Source: Xanthomonas axonopodis
GTDB taxonomy: Bacteria; Pseudomonadota; Gammaproteobacteria; Xanthomonadales; Xanthomonadaceae
DNA length: 46,236 nucleotides
Direction of reading: 5' to 3'
Assembly (NCBI RefSeq): GCF_001304695.1
Contig: NZ_JFAQ01000122.1
Location: 1 to 46,236 of the forward strand
The notes beneath the pieces are model-generated. The model was given only the letters and a program-made list of their open reading frames with translations. It searched no databases and had not been told where the DNA came from. Each line of letters opens with the position of its first letter. Positions within the stretch are counted from its first letter, which is position 1. This document shows positions 1 through 8,166 of this stretch, piece by piece. A program made the translations under genes and the position numbers.

Positions 1-110
1 CGCGCGCAAGGTTGCCCACATGAAGCACAGAGGCCTCCCAACAGAGGCCTCGATCACCGGGATTGCCCTGAATGGGCAAAGCGATCTACGCGCCCCATCG
101 TCTATGTGCA

Positions 111-188
111 TCCAACCTCCCGCGAAACGCGGGAACGGGGCTTGATCAGCGTTGCCTTAGGCAAGCACGCGCTCGCGTGGCGGTTGGA
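111..188. ncRNA. Candidate structured RNA element closed by a 7-bp stem
   Basis: TCCAACC (111-117) pairs perfectly with GGTTGGA (182-188). Packed inside are TCCCGCG-aaa-CGCGGGA (118-134), TTGCC-tta-GGCAA (152-164) and CACGCG-ct-CGCGTG (166-179), with a linker at 135-151. On the minus strand the layout mimics a tRNA (7-bp acceptor; a 17-nt arm readable as 5-bp stem and 7-nt loop directly before the 3' acceptor strand; TGCA after it). However, it lacks a TTCRA T-loop, a 7-nt anticodon loop and the D-loop GG. I therefore do not call it a tRNA. Being symmetric, it could act as RNA or as a DNA cruciform or REP-like element. Confidence 0.35.
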
Positions 189-310
189 CGGGTGGGACAC
201 ATGCGCGTCACTGATGCAGGCCGGCCATCCGGCGCTGCTGAGGTGCAGGCGCTTCACGCGCACATCGGCCCATGCCTGCGGTTTGCCGCGGTGCGTGCAT
301 AATTGCTGTT

Positions 311-343
311 GCAGACGGCCCGCCCCATCGGCGGGTCGTCTGC
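311..343 (+). terminator. Long GC-rich hairpin, terminator-like
   Basis: GCAGACGGCCCGCC (311-324) pairs with GGCGGGTCGTCTGC (330-343), allowing one G-T pair, around a 5-nt loop. No long T run follows, so it may be a weak terminator for a transcript from the structured region upstream or a structured leader of the DUF418 gene, whose start codon lies 43 bases downstream. Confidence 0.4.
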
Positions 344-385
344 ATTCTGCGGTGCGTGCCGCTGCATTTGGTTGGCTGAGCCGAG

Positions 386-1621
386 ATGACCTCCCACAAC
401 GTGCTGCTCCCCACTGCTGCGACCGAGCGCATCGTCGTGCTGGATATCCTGCGCGGCGTGGCGCTGCTGGGCATCCTGCTGATGAACATGGAAGCCTTCG
501 TCGGGCCGCTCGATCTGGCCATGACTGGCGTGGAGCCGCATTGGCATGGCGCCGACCGGGTCGCCGATGCGTTGGTCTACGTGTTCGTGCAAGGCAAGTT
601 CTACACGCTGTTTTCGCTGTTGTTCGGCATGGGCTTTGCGGTGATGGCGCAGCGCGCCGGGCGCGCGTTCTTTGGCCTGTATCTGCGCCGCACCCTCGGG
701 CTGTTGGCGATCGGGCTAGCCCACGCATTGCTGGTGTGGTCCGGCGATATTCTGGTGACCTATGCCCTGCTGGCGTTGCTGCTGCTGAGTGCGCGCAATG
801 TGCCGACGGTGACGCTGCCATGGTTTGCTGCGTTGGTATATCTGTGTGCACCCGGGCTGACCCTGCTGTACAGGGTGGCAGGCGAGTTGGCGCAGACTGA
901 TCCCGATGCGATGGTGCAATGGAAAGCGGCGATGGCCGACGCCGCGCAGCAGGCGCTGGCGAACGTGCAGGCGCAGCGCGCCGCATTCGGCAGCGGCACT
1001 TACCTGCAAGCGACAGTGCAGCGCTGGCATGACTTTCAGGAAGCGATGACCGGTCTGAGCATCAACGGCCCGGCCATGCTCGGCATGTTCCTGCTCGGTG
1101 GTTGGTTCGTGCGCAGCGGTGCGATCGCCACGCCCGAGCGCTTCCCACGCGTGTTTGCCACGTTGCGCTATGTCGTGTTGCCGTTGGGGCTGGGCGTGAT
1201 GCTGGCAAGTTACGCATTGGAGCCGTGGATCGATCCGGCGCGTCTGGACCTGCGCCTGTCCGGCGCCTTCGCGCTGTCGCTGATTGCAGGGCCATTGATG
1301 TGCCTGGGCTATGCCGCATGGGTGGTGCGCTTGGCACCGCGTCTGGCATGGCTTGCGCCAGCGGGGCGGATGGCATTGAGCAACTACCTGCTGCAATCGC
1401 TGGTCTGCACCGGCATCTTCTATGGCTACGGACTGGGCTATTTCGAACAGCTGCCGCGGGTGTGGCAATTGCCGTTTGCGCTGGTGCTGTTCGCGCTGCA
1501 GGTGCTGCTGAGCCGATGCTGGCTGCACTGGTTCCGCTTCGGGCCGATGGAATGGCTATGGCGCAGCGTGACCTATCTGCAGGTGCCGCCGATGTGGTGT
1601 GGCACTGGGCGCGCCGGGTAG
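386..1621 (+). CDS. DUF418 family multi-pass membrane protein (YeiB-like)
   Basis: A 411-residue inner-membrane protein. The N-terminus carries the family signature RIVVLDILRG followed by ALLGILLMNMEAF, then a run of hydrophobic segments (about residues 70-160, 220-310 and 330-390) typical of YeiB/DUF418 proteins, whose biochemical role is unsettled. The C-terminal third contains the conserved GRMALSNYLLQS block that marks the DUF418 domain proper. The next gene starts either 8 bases after its stop or, with a GTG start, overlapping it, so the two are probably co-transcribed. Length is normal for the family (about 400). The family call is secure; substrate and function are not known. Confidence 0.85.
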   Translation: MTSHNVLLPTAATERIVVLDILRGVALLGILLMNMEAFVGPLDLAMTGVEPHWHGADRVADALVYVFVQGKFYTLFSLLFGMGFAVMAQRAGRAFFGLYLRRTLGLLAIGLAHALLVWSGDILVTYALLALLLLSARNVPTVTLPWFAALVYLCAPGLTLLYRVAGELAQTDPDAMVQWKAAMADAAQQALANVQAQRAAFGSGTYLQATVQRWHDFQEAMTGLSINGPAMLGMFLLGGWFVRSGAIATPERFPRVFATLRYVVLPLGLGVMLASYALEPWIDPARLDLRLSGAFALSLIAGPLMCLGYAAWVVRLAPRLAWLAPAGRMALSNYLLQSLVCTGIFYGYGLGYFEQLPRVWQLPFALVLFALQVLLSRCWLHWFRFGPMEWLWRSVTYLQVPPMWCGTGRAG

Positions 1622-1628
1622 CGCCTGC

Positions 1629-2879
1629 ATGCACGGCAGCGGCGATGATGTGTTGGTGATCGGCGCGGGCGCGATTGGCCTGGCCACCGCGCTGGCACTT
1701 GTCGAAGCGGGCCGGCAGGTGTGTGTGCTCGATGCCAGTGCGCCCGGTGCGGCGACCTCCTACGGCAATTGCGGCACCATCACGCCGAGCCACGCACCGC
1801 CGCTGGCGGCGCCCGGCATGATTGCGCAGGCACTGAAATGGATGTTCACCCCGGATGCGCCGTTGTATATCCCGCCACGTCTGGATCCGGGGTTATGGCG
1901 CTGGCTGCTGCACTTCGCACGGCGCTGCAATGCGCGCGATTGGCAGTCCAGTGCGCAGGCGCGCGCGGCGCTGTTGCACGATGCGCGGCAGCGTTTCGAC
2001 GTGTGGGTGGCGCGGTACGGGTTGGAGTGCGAGTTTCGCAACGACGGGCTGGATTACGTGTTCGGCGATGCGCGCCGCTTTGCGCAATACCGCGACGAAT
2101 GCGCGCTGCTGGCGCAGTGGGGTATCCGGGCCGAGGTCATCGATGGTGCGGACTATGTACGCCAGGATCCCGCATTTCGCGATGGGATCGCCGGCGCGAT
2201 CCACTTCCCCGGCGATGCGCATCTGCGCCCGGAGCAATACACCGCAGAGCTTGCGAGAGTGCTGCGCGCACGTGGCGTGGTGATCGATGCGCACTGCCGC
2301 GTGCAGGCGATCGTGCCCGATGGAGCTGGCAGCTGTGTGCAGACAGAGCACGGCAAGCGCCATGCGCGCGAGGTGGTGATCGCAACCGGGCCATGGTCGC
2401 CGGTGCTGGCGGCGCAACTTGGTTTGCGCTTGCCGGTGCAGGCCGGCAAGGGTTATTCGATTACCTACAGCGCGCCGCATCTGATGCCGCGCCGCCCGGT
2501 GGTGTTGAAGGACCGTTGGGTGTTCGTGGTGCCGTGGCGTGACCGCCTGCGCATCGGTAGCACGATGGAATTTTCCGGGCGCGATACGCAGCTCAATGCC
2601 ACACGCCTGGCTGCGTTGGAGCGTGCAGCGGCCGACTATCTGCAGGCGCCATGCGGGCCTGCGGTGATCGAGCGCTGGTACGGATGGCGGCCGATGACCT
2701 GGGACGATGTGCCGGTCCTGGGCGTGGTGCCCGGCCATCCTCACGTCTGGCTCGCAGCCGGGCATGGCATGCTCGGCATCAGCATGAGCACTGCAAGCGG
2801 ACAATTGATGGCCGACCTGATCACGGGCCGCGCACCCGCGCTGGACCCACATCCTTACCGGGCGGAGCGTTTCGCATGA
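1629..2879 (+). CDS. FAD-dependent oxidoreductase, D-amino-acid dehydrogenase-like
   Basis: 416 residues. The N-terminus is a Rossmann FAD-binding motif (VIGAGAIGLATALALVEAG), followed by the DadA-typical segment SYGNCGTITPSHAPPLAAPG. The C-terminal GHGMLGISMSTASGQLMADL block is the conserved FAD/substrate region of the DAO family. Enzymes of this type oxidatively deaminate D-amino acids and pass electrons to the respiratory chain at the membrane. The ATG at 1629 puts the glycine motif about ten residues from the start; an in-frame GTG at 1599 would overlap the DUF418 gene and adds nothing conserved. Its stop overlaps the ATG of the glutathione reductase gene (ATGA), pointing to translational coupling. 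Substrate specificity is inferred from family only. Confidence 0.8.
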   Translation: MHGSGDDVLVIGAGAIGLATALALVEAGRQVCVLDASAPGAATSYGNCGTITPSHAPPLAAPGMIAQALKWMFTPDAPLYIPPRLDPGLWRWLLHFARRCNARDWQSSAQARAALLHDARQRFDVWVARYGLECEFRNDGLDYVFGDARRFAQYRDECALLAQWGIRAEVIDGADYVRQDPAFRDGIAGAIHFPGDAHLRPEQYTAELARVLRARGVVIDAHCRVQAIVPDGAGSCVQTEHGKRHAREVVIATGPWSPVLAAQLGLRLPVQAGKGYSITYSAPHLMPRRPVVLKDRWVFVVPWRDRLRIGSTMEFSGRDTQLNATRLAALERAAADYLQAPCGPAVIERWYGWRPMTWDDVPVLGVVPGHPHVWLAAGHGMLGISMSTASGQLMADLITGRAPALDPHPYRAERFA

Positions 2880-4246
2880 GTGCGCCATACGACTACGACG
2901 TGGTGATTCTGGGGGGCGGCTCCGGGGGGCTTGCGGCGGGATTTCGCGCAGCAAAACATGGCGCGCGCGTGGCGATCATGGAGCCCAACGAATTGGGAGG
3001 CACCTGCGTCAATCTCGGTTGCGTGCCGAAGAAGGCGATGTGGCTGGCAGCCGATCTGGCCGGCAAGGTCGAGTTGGCCAGTGCGTTGGGATTCGATGTG
3101 CCGCGCCCGACCTTGGCCTGGCAGGAGCTGGTCACGCATCGGCAGGGATACATCGCCAACATCCATGCCAGTTACCGACGCCGCCTCAACGACGATGGTG
3201 TGGTGTTGATTCCGCAGCGCGGCGTAGTGCAGGACCGCCATACCGTCATGGGCAGCGACGGCGTGCCGGTGACCGCTGGCCATATCGTGATCGCCACCGG
3301 CGCACACCCATTACGCCCGGACGTGGAGGGCGCAGAACATGGCGAAGTTTCCGACGATTTCTTCAATCTCTGCCATGCGCCTGAGCAGGTCGCGATTATC
3401 GGCGGTGGCTATATCGCGGTGGAAATCGCCGGGCTGCTGCAGGCCTTGGGCAGCCGCGTGCATCTGTTCGTGCAGGGCGAGCGCTTGCTGGAACGCTTCG
3501 ATGCGGAACTGACTTTGCAGTTGGCAGACAACCTACGCCATCTGGGCGTGCGGCTGCACTTCGGTTTCAACACGACCGCATTGGAGCGTGATATGCAAGG
3601 TGCGCTGCGCGTGCATGGGCATTCCGTGCATCCGCGCGAGCAAGGCAACGACGTCTTCGATAAGGTGTTTTTCGCGGTGGGCCGCCGCGCCAATACCGCC
3701 GGGCTGGGTCTGGACACCGTGGGCGTTGCGCTTGGCGACAAGGGCGAAGTGGTGGTGGACGACGGGCAGACCACCAACGTGCCGAATATTCACGCAATCG
3801 GCGATGTGAGCGGCAAGGTCGGACTGACGCCGGTGGCGATTGCGGCGGGGCGCAAGCTGATGGACCGCCTGTTCGGTCACCAACCGGATGCGCGCATGGA
3901 CTACGAAAACGTGCCCAGCGTGGTGTTTTCGCACCCGCCGCTTGGCAATGTCGGGCTCACCGAAGAACAGGCGCGTGCGCGGTACAACGGCGCTGTGCGG
4001 GTGTACCGCAGCAATTTCCGCCCGATGCTGCACGCACTGGCCGACGCGCCGCAGCGCAGCCTGTTCAAACTGGTGTGCGTGGGCGAAGAAGAGCGGGTGG
4101 TCGGCGTGCATCTGCTGGGTGAGAGCGCCGACGAAATGCTGCAAGGCTTCGCACTGGCGGTGAAGATGGGCGCGACCAAGCGGGACTTCGACGAAACCGT
4201 GGCGATTCATCCGACCTCGTCTGAAGAGATTGTGTTGATGCATTGA
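2876..4246 (+). CDS. gor: Glutathione-disulfide reductase
   Basis: 456 residues; a flavoprotein that reduces glutathione disulfide with NADPH in the cytoplasm. Visible landmarks in order: FAD-binding VILGGGSGGLAAG near residue 10, redox-active disulfide in GGTCVNLGCVPKK near residue 45, a second dinucleotide fold IIGGGYIAVEIAG near residue 180, the second FAD contact HAIGDVSGKVGLTPVA near 310, and the C-terminal HPTSSEE with the catalytic His-Glu pair. GYIAVE and the conserved block around it separate this from lipoamide dehydrogenase. The first of the two arginines that usually grip the NADPH 2'-phosphate appears to be Gln here (LFVQGERLLERF). The ATG overlaps the upstream stop by 4 bases, which fixes the start. 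Confidence 0.92.
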   Translation: MSAPYDYDVVILGGGSGGLAAGFRAAKHGARVAIMEPNELGGTCVNLGCVPKKAMWLAADLAGKVELASALGFDVPRPTLAWQELVTHRQGYIANIHASYRRRLNDDGVVLIPQRGVVQDRHTVMGSDGVPVTAGHIVIATGAHPLRPDVEGAEHGEVSDDFFNLCHAPEQVAIIGGGYIAVEIAGLLQALGSRVHLFVQGERLLERFDAELTLQLADNLRHLGVRLHFGFNTTALERDMQGALRVHGHSVHPREQGNDVFDKVFFAVGRRANTAGLGLDTVGVALGDKGEVVVDDGQTTNVPNIHAIGDVSGKVGLTPVAIAAGRKLMDRLFGHQPDARMDYENVPSVVFSHPPLGNVGLTEEQARARYNGAVRVYRSNFRPMLHALADAPQRSLFKLVCVGEEERVVGVHLLGESADEMLQGFALAVKMGATKRDFDETVAIHPTSSEEIVLMH

Positions 4247-4383
4247 GGGATGGGGTGGCGCGGTGGCGTCGCCGTCGCTATCGATGGTTGCTTGTCGTGT
4301 GGCGGCGCATAAGGCGATGCCGCGATCAACGCCCGACTGCAATCTCCAGTGGCAGCCGTACCCGCATCCGGCGCTGCGCGCCC

Positions 4384-4418
4384 CCTTCTCTCCCATGAAG
4401 GGGCAGTGTCCCGGAGGG
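4384..4418. repeat. Dispersed intergenic repeat, copy 1
   Basis: This segment aligns with 23860-23896: both run CCTTC, then CTCCC or CCCC, ATGAAGG, a short spacer, CA(G/A)TGTCCCG and GGG. The two copies differ by a few substitutions and small indels. The core forms a weak foldback. Both lie in non-coding DNA beside short membrane or repair genes. Confidence 0.5.
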
Positions 4419-4581
4419 ATAAGGATTGAAGCCTCTGCCATCGGGGGAGGCCTCAGCACAAGCGACTCGTTGATCCAACTCGATCTGATGTTCAAAGCTT
4501 TTTGTACTCTGATCGGGGCGAATGACGACGTATTGCGTTGCCTGAGCGGTTTGCTTGCTGCGCCCGTACCCTCACCCCAAT

Positions 4582-4602
4582 CCCTCTCCCGTGGGGAGAG
4601 GG
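4582..4602. repeat. GGGAGAGGG intergenic palindrome
   Basis: CCCTCTCCC (4582-4590) and GGGAGAGGG (4594-4602) form a 9-bp perfect stem around GTG. The preceding CCCTCACCCCAAT is part of a very common intergenic repeat in Xanthomonas and other high-GC Proteobacteria. It could also act as a terminator for gor, though no T run follows. Confidence 0.55.
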
Positions 4603-4677
4603 ACTTGCAACTTTCTCTTCGCGTGCAGGGCGATCCGCACGCGCACATGTAGCTCCGTCAGCTGGCATGCTTGCGCG

Positions 4678-5084
4678 ATGTCCAGATCTCGCCATCCAAC
4701 CGCGCGCGGCACTGCCAGCGTGCCTGTGCGTGCCGCCTCCAAGGGTGAGGCACTGTCCGGCGAGCAGGCGCGGCTGCGGATTCTCCAGGTGGTCCGCGCG
4801 ATTGCCGTGGGCGAGGTGGCCGGTTATGGGGACGTTGCCCGGCGCGCCGGCCTGCCGGGCCGTGCGCGGCTGGTGGCACGCGTGCTCAGCGGCAACGACG
4901 ATCCGCGCTGCCCTGGCACCGCGTAGTGCGCAGCGATGGCCGGATTGCCTTGCCCGAAGGCTCGGCAGGCTACCGCGAGCAATGCCAGCGCCTGCGCGCG
5001 GAGGGCGTCCAGGTGGAACGGGGCCGTGTGCGCCGGGCCAGCGCCGCGCAGCGGCTGGATGCGGCCGTGTGGGTGCCTTCATAA
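4678..5084 (+). pseudogene. Frameshifted alkyltransferase-like (ATL) protein gene
   Basis: Reads as an MGMT-family ATL protein in two frames. The first frame (from ATG 4678) gives an N-terminal tail and then EQARLRILQVVRAIAVGEVAGYGDVARRAGLPGRAR up to GNDDP. The frame is then lost and would hit TAG at 4924. From about 4908 the next frame continues LPWHRVVRSDGRIALPEG to a TAA at 5082-5084. PWHRV in place of the PCHRV of true methyltransferases is the ATL signature: these proteins bind O6-alkylguanine without repairing it and flag it for nucleotide excision repair. One missing base between 4903 and 4908 explains everything; the restored protein would be 135 residues. Confidence 0.8.
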
Positions 5085-5124
5085 GCCTGCCGTTATCATC
5101 GGCAGCATTCCGAAGGATGCCGCC

Positions 5125-5820
5125 ATGCCTCAACTGCCGCCCATCACCAAAGCATTACTGATCGCCAACATCGGCTTGTTCCTGCTGCAATGGGCGGTAG
5201 GCGACCTGGGCGCCGGCGTGTTGCCATCGGACAGCGTGTTGTCGTGGCTGATGTTGTGGCCGCTGTCCAACGGCTTCGATGCGTTTTCGCCGGGCGCCAG
5301 CTTCATGCCGTGGCAGCTGCTGACGTACGCGTTCCTGCATGGTGGCTTCAACCATCTGTTTTTCAACATGCTGGCGCTCTTCATGTTTGGCGCGCCGTTG
5401 GAACAGACCTGGGGCCAGAAGCGCTTTCTGACCTACTATCTTGTGTGCGTCGCCGGCGCCGGCCTGTGCCAGCTGTTGATGGCCTGGTTCACACAAAGCG
5501 GTGCGCCGGTGGTAGGCGCATCGGGCGGCGTGTTCGGTTTGCTGCTGGCGTACGGAATGCTGTTCCCCAATCAGCGCGTGATGCTGCTGTTCCCGCCGAT
5601 TCCAATGAAGGCGCGCACCTTCGTGATCGTGTTCGGCGCGATCGAGTTATTGCTCGGGGCGACCGGTTGGCAGCCTGGCGTGGCCCACTTCGCACATCTG
5701 GGCGGCATGCTGTTCGGCTGGCTGATGATCCGCTACTGGCGCGGCCAGTCGCCATTCGGCGGCAGCGGCGGAAGGAAGGGCGGTGGCAAGCGCAAGCCGC
5801 CGTTGCGCGTGGTGCGTTGA
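5125..5820 (+). CDS. Rhomboid family intramembrane serine protease
   Basis: 231 residues, six apparent membrane segments. The catalytic serine lies in GASGGVFGLLLAYG (about residue 135) and the partner histidine in FAHLGGMLFGW (about residue 192). The HGGFNHLFFNMLALFMFG segment carries the conserved histidine and asparagine of the second transmembrane helix. The C-terminus is a basic Gly/Lys/Arg-rich tail after the last helix. Rhomboids cut single-pass membrane proteins within the bilayer; the substrate is unknown. ATG 5125 is chosen because AAGGA lies 9 bases upstream and an internal hydrophobic segment starts shortly after. It starts 40 bases beyond the broken ATL gene. Confidence 0.88.
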   Translation: MPQLPPITKALLIANIGLFLLQWAVGDLGAGVLPSDSVLSWLMLWPLSNGFDAFSPGASFMPWQLLTYAFLHGGFNHLFFNMLALFMFGAPLEQTWGQKRFLTYYLVCVAGAGLCQLLMAWFTQSGAPVVGASGGVFGLLLAYGMLFPNQRVMLLFPPIPMKARTFVIVFGAIELLLGATGWQPGVAHFAHLGGMLFGWLMIRYWRGQSPFGGSGGRKGGGKRKPPLRVVR

Positions 5821-5986
5821 GTCGGGCGATGCTGCGTTGTCGGCGTGATCCGTAGTAGCGGCCGTGGCCGCGGTGGGCGTTGCCGGGATTCCCTTGTCGC
5901 CGCCAGAACCGCGACCGGAAGGGTGGCTGAGGCCGAAGTCGGCATGGAGCGCAGACGACACGCCATCCCGCCAATGCCACAGAGAC

Positions 5987-6017
5987 AAAAAAAGAGCGCG
6001 GAATCCGCGCTCTTTTT
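5987..6017. terminator. Bidirectional intrinsic terminator
   Basis: GAGCGCGG (5994-6001), loop AAT, CCGCGCTC (6005-6012), flanked by seven A on the left and five T on the right. It serves as an intrinsic terminator for the rhomboid gene on the + strand and for M13 peptidase copy 1 on the - strand, which ends at 6040. Confidence 0.85.
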
Positions 6018-6039
6018 AATTGTCTAACCTTGGCGAAAA

Positions 6040-8055
6040 TCAGCGCCAGAGTTCGATCTGGTCTGCATCCACGCGCTGCATCGGCTGGCCGGCCTTGCAG
6101 CTGAACGCTGCACCGAACTCGGGCAGGTTCGAGAGCGGGCCGTTGGTGCGCCACTGGCCCGGTGCGCGGATGTCGGCGCTTGCGCGCTGTACCGCTTCGT
6201 TGGGCGACAACTGCTGTGCCCACAGCCCGGCCCATGCGGTGAAGAAGGCCTGCTTGTCGGCCTCGGTGGCTGCCGGCTGCGCCTTGCTGAACGCCTGCCA
6301 GGCCAATTCGACGCCGGCCAGGTCGGCCAGATTCTCTTCGGCGGTCTGCGCACCATTGACCTTGGCGTTGGGCACGCCTGGGTAAGGGTAGGCCGAGAAC
6401 TGCGTGGCGACCTTGTTGGTCAGCATCGTCCAACTCGCCTTTTCGGCCGGTGTCCACCAGCTGCGCAATTCGCCCTTGGCATCGACCAGCGAGCCCTTGG
6501 CATCGATCGCACGGGTGATCTCGTGTGCGACCAGCGCACCGTAGGCACCGTACTGCGCGGCCTGGGTACCGCCGGTGGTCAACACCGGTGCCTGCAACAC
6601 GGCGGCAGTGACGATCAGGCGGTTCTGCGCGATGTCGTAGGCCACCGCCGGCTGCTGCGGCAGCACGTCCCAGCGACGGTCGGCGTTGCCCTTGCCGATG
6701 CGCTTCATCTCTTCGTGATGGCGCCAGGTCGAGGCGATCAGCATATTGCCGCCGAAGCTGCCGCGCCCCATCGGCTGCACGGTGTAATCCAGGTCGCGTC
6801 GCGGCGCGCCGACTTCGATCTTCATCGCGGCCAGCTTGGCCTTGGCTTCGGCCACCACCTCGCCGTTGCCCCAACCGCTGCGCTCCAGCGCGGCCAGCTG
6901 CGCATCGCGCACTTGGTCGGCGATGGTTTCGGCCTGGCGGCGGGTGTCGCTGCTCAGGTAGCGTGCCACGTATTCGCGGCCGAGCATCGGGCCGGCGGCC
7001 ACGTTGATGGCGTCCAGCACCTGCTGCCAACGCTGCGGCGGCACCGCATCGCCACGCAGCAGACGGCCGCGGAACTGGTATTCGGCATCGTGGAAGCTCT
7101 TGGACAGGTACGGCGCCATCGCATCGCCCACGCGCCAGCGCAGGTAGGCCTTCCACTGGTCCGGCTTGATGCTGACGATCATGCTGTCGAGCTGCTTGAA
7201 CATGGCCGGGTCGGCCATCGACACCAGGTCGTCCTTGACGCCCTGCGCTTCCAGGAAGTCGGCCAGGCGCAGGTTCTTGTACTGCTTGCTCAGTTCCTTG
7301 GTGGCGGTCGGTGCGTAGTTGTTGAACGGGTTGTTGATGCCCTGCACCGACTGCGCGCTACGCGCCAGCGCGGTTTCGATCTGCAGCACCGAGGCGGCAT
7401 CGGCGTCGAGCTTGTCGGCGGCGGTGCCGGTGAGCGCCAGGATCTGCTTGACGTAGGCACGGTAGCGGCCCATCAGCGCCTGGGTGTCGGCGTCGGTGCG
7501 GGTGTAGAAGGCCGGGTCGGGCAGGCCCATACCGCCCTGCATGAAGTAACCGATATGGCGATCGAGCGCTTTCAGATCCACGTCCGGGCCGAAATTGAAG
7601 CCGACCGGAATACCGACCTGATGCAACGCGGCGATGGAAGCGGGCACATCCTTGGCCTTCTTGATCGCGTCGATGCGCGAGAGCAGGGGGGCGATCGGGT
7701 TGGAGCCGTCCTTTTCGACAGCCGCTTCGTCCAGGCCGCTTGCCCAGAAATCGCCGAGCAGCTTTTGCACGTTGCCCTGCGGGGCCTTCATCGATGCATC
7801 GAGCAATTCGCGCTGCTGCTGCAGGGCGCGCTCGGACAATTGACCCAGCGCGGTGACGGCGCCGGCCTGCGGCACGGGGTTGGCCTTGAGCCAGCTGGCG
7901 TTGGCGTAGTCGTAGAAATTGGTGCAGGCCGCCGAGACGGCCGGAGCCTTGGGCGCTGCGGCCTTCTTCTTGCGAGCGGCGTCGGCGTCGGGGGCGGACA
8001 GCAGCGAGATCAGGCTGAAGCCAAGAGCGAGGGCAAGCGGACGAATGGTGGGCAT
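6040..8055 (-). CDS. M13 family metallopeptidase, copy 1, with altered active site
   Basis: 671 residues with an N-terminal signal peptide (a hydrophobic segment ending near PDADA) and then the M13 start CTNFYDYANASWLKANPVP. M13 enzymes (neprilysin, PepO) are zinc endopeptidases in the envelope. The zinc motif HExxH is here HEITR (residues 511-515, bases 6511-6525), so the second zinc-binding histidine is arginine. The later ENxADxxG glutamate is kept (ENLADLAG). The histidine of the usual DPHAP block is also arginine (DIRAP, Arg630). The frame is otherwise intact and full-length with the usual C-terminal SCKAG and terminal Trp. The protein should therefore be a pseudo-peptidase unless another ligand substitutes. 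First of three tandem paralogues; the next lies 191 bases upstream. Confidence 0.85.
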   Translation of the reverse strand: MPTIRPLALALGFSLISLLSAPDADAARKKKAAAPKAPAVSAACTNFYDYANASWLKANPVPQAGAVTALGQLSERALQQQRELLDASMKAPQGNVQKLLGDFWASGLDEAAVEKDGSNPIAPLLSRIDAIKKAKDVPASIAALHQVGIPVGFNFGPDVDLKALDRHIGYFMQGGMGLPDPAFYTRTDADTQALMGRYRAYVKQILALTGTAADKLDADAASVLQIETALARSAQSVQGINNPFNNYAPTATKELSKQYKNLRLADFLEAQGVKDDLVSMADPAMFKQLDSMIVSIKPDQWKAYLRWRVGDAMAPYLSKSFHDAEYQFRGRLLRGDAVPPQRWQQVLDAINVAAGPMLGREYVARYLSSDTRRQAETIADQVRDAQLAALERSGWGNGEVVAEAKAKLAAMKIEVGAPRRDLDYTVQPMGRGSFGGNMLIASTWRHHEEMKRIGKGNADRRWDVLPQQPAVAYDIAQNRLIVTAAVLQAPVLTTGGTQAAQYGAYGALVAHEITRAIDAKGSLVDAKGELRSWWTPAEKASWTMLTNKVATQFSAYPYPGVPNAKVNGAQTAEENLADLAGVELAWQAFSKAQPAATEADKQAFFTAWAGLWAQQLSPNEAVQRASADIRAPGQWRTNGPLSNLPEFGAAFSCKAGQPMQRVDADQIELWR

Positions 8056-8166
8056 CGAGAAGAAGGGTGGCCAGATTGAGGTCGGCGGAGTTTAGCAAGG
8101 CTAGGTGCCGCGCAGGCAGGCGCGCGCGCCGGTTCGTGCTCGGTGCCGGCTGCGTGCATGAATGCG

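Larger units (their letters stand above)
1..385. other. Structured non-coding leader region before the DUF418 gene
   Basis: I see no credible gene here. The stretch is rich in inverted repeats. The palindrome GAGGCCTC occurs twice (30-37 and 44-51) and can pair with itself. TTGCCC/GGGCAA pairs at 63-68 and 74-79. A compact multi-hairpin element lies at 111-188 and a long terminator-like stem at 311-343; both are listed separately. The open frames crossing the region are low-complexity Arg/Ala-rich shadows. It could hold a small RNA gene or a structured 5' leader for the downstream operon. Confidence 0.5.
4247..4677. other. Intergenic region with Xanthomonas-type short repeats
   Basis: I find no gene. 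The region carries a short element at 4384-4418 that is also found at 23860-23896, and a perfect CCCTCTCCC/GGGAGAGGG hairpin at 4582-4602. Both belong to the kind of dispersed intergenic repeats common in Xanthomonas. Any promoter for the ATL gene must lie at its right end, but I do not see a clear one. Confidence 0.5.

Noticed and set aside
111-188. A tRNA gene on the minus strand
   Set aside because: The acceptor and T-arm lengths fit, but the T loop lacks TTCRA, there is no 7-nt anticodon loop and the D loop has no GG; kept only as a structured element.
102-986. A 294-residue minus-strand open frame at the left edge
   Set aside because: Its product is Arg/Ala/Pro/Ser-rich with no domain and it is a frame shadow of DUF418 and the structured leader.
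1893-2954. A 353-residue minus-strand open frame under the DadA-like gene
   Set aside because: Its protein is His/Arg/Gln-rich, typical of the antisense of high-GC genes; the plus strand encodes recognised enzymes.
4247-4677. A 129-residue plus-strand frame after gor
   Set aside because: Crosses known repeats and palindromes and shows no motif.
6523-8079. A 518-residue plus-strand frame antisense to M13 copy 1
   Set aside because: Low-complexity Gly/Val/His/Arg composition; antisense shadow of a gene with clear M13 motifs.
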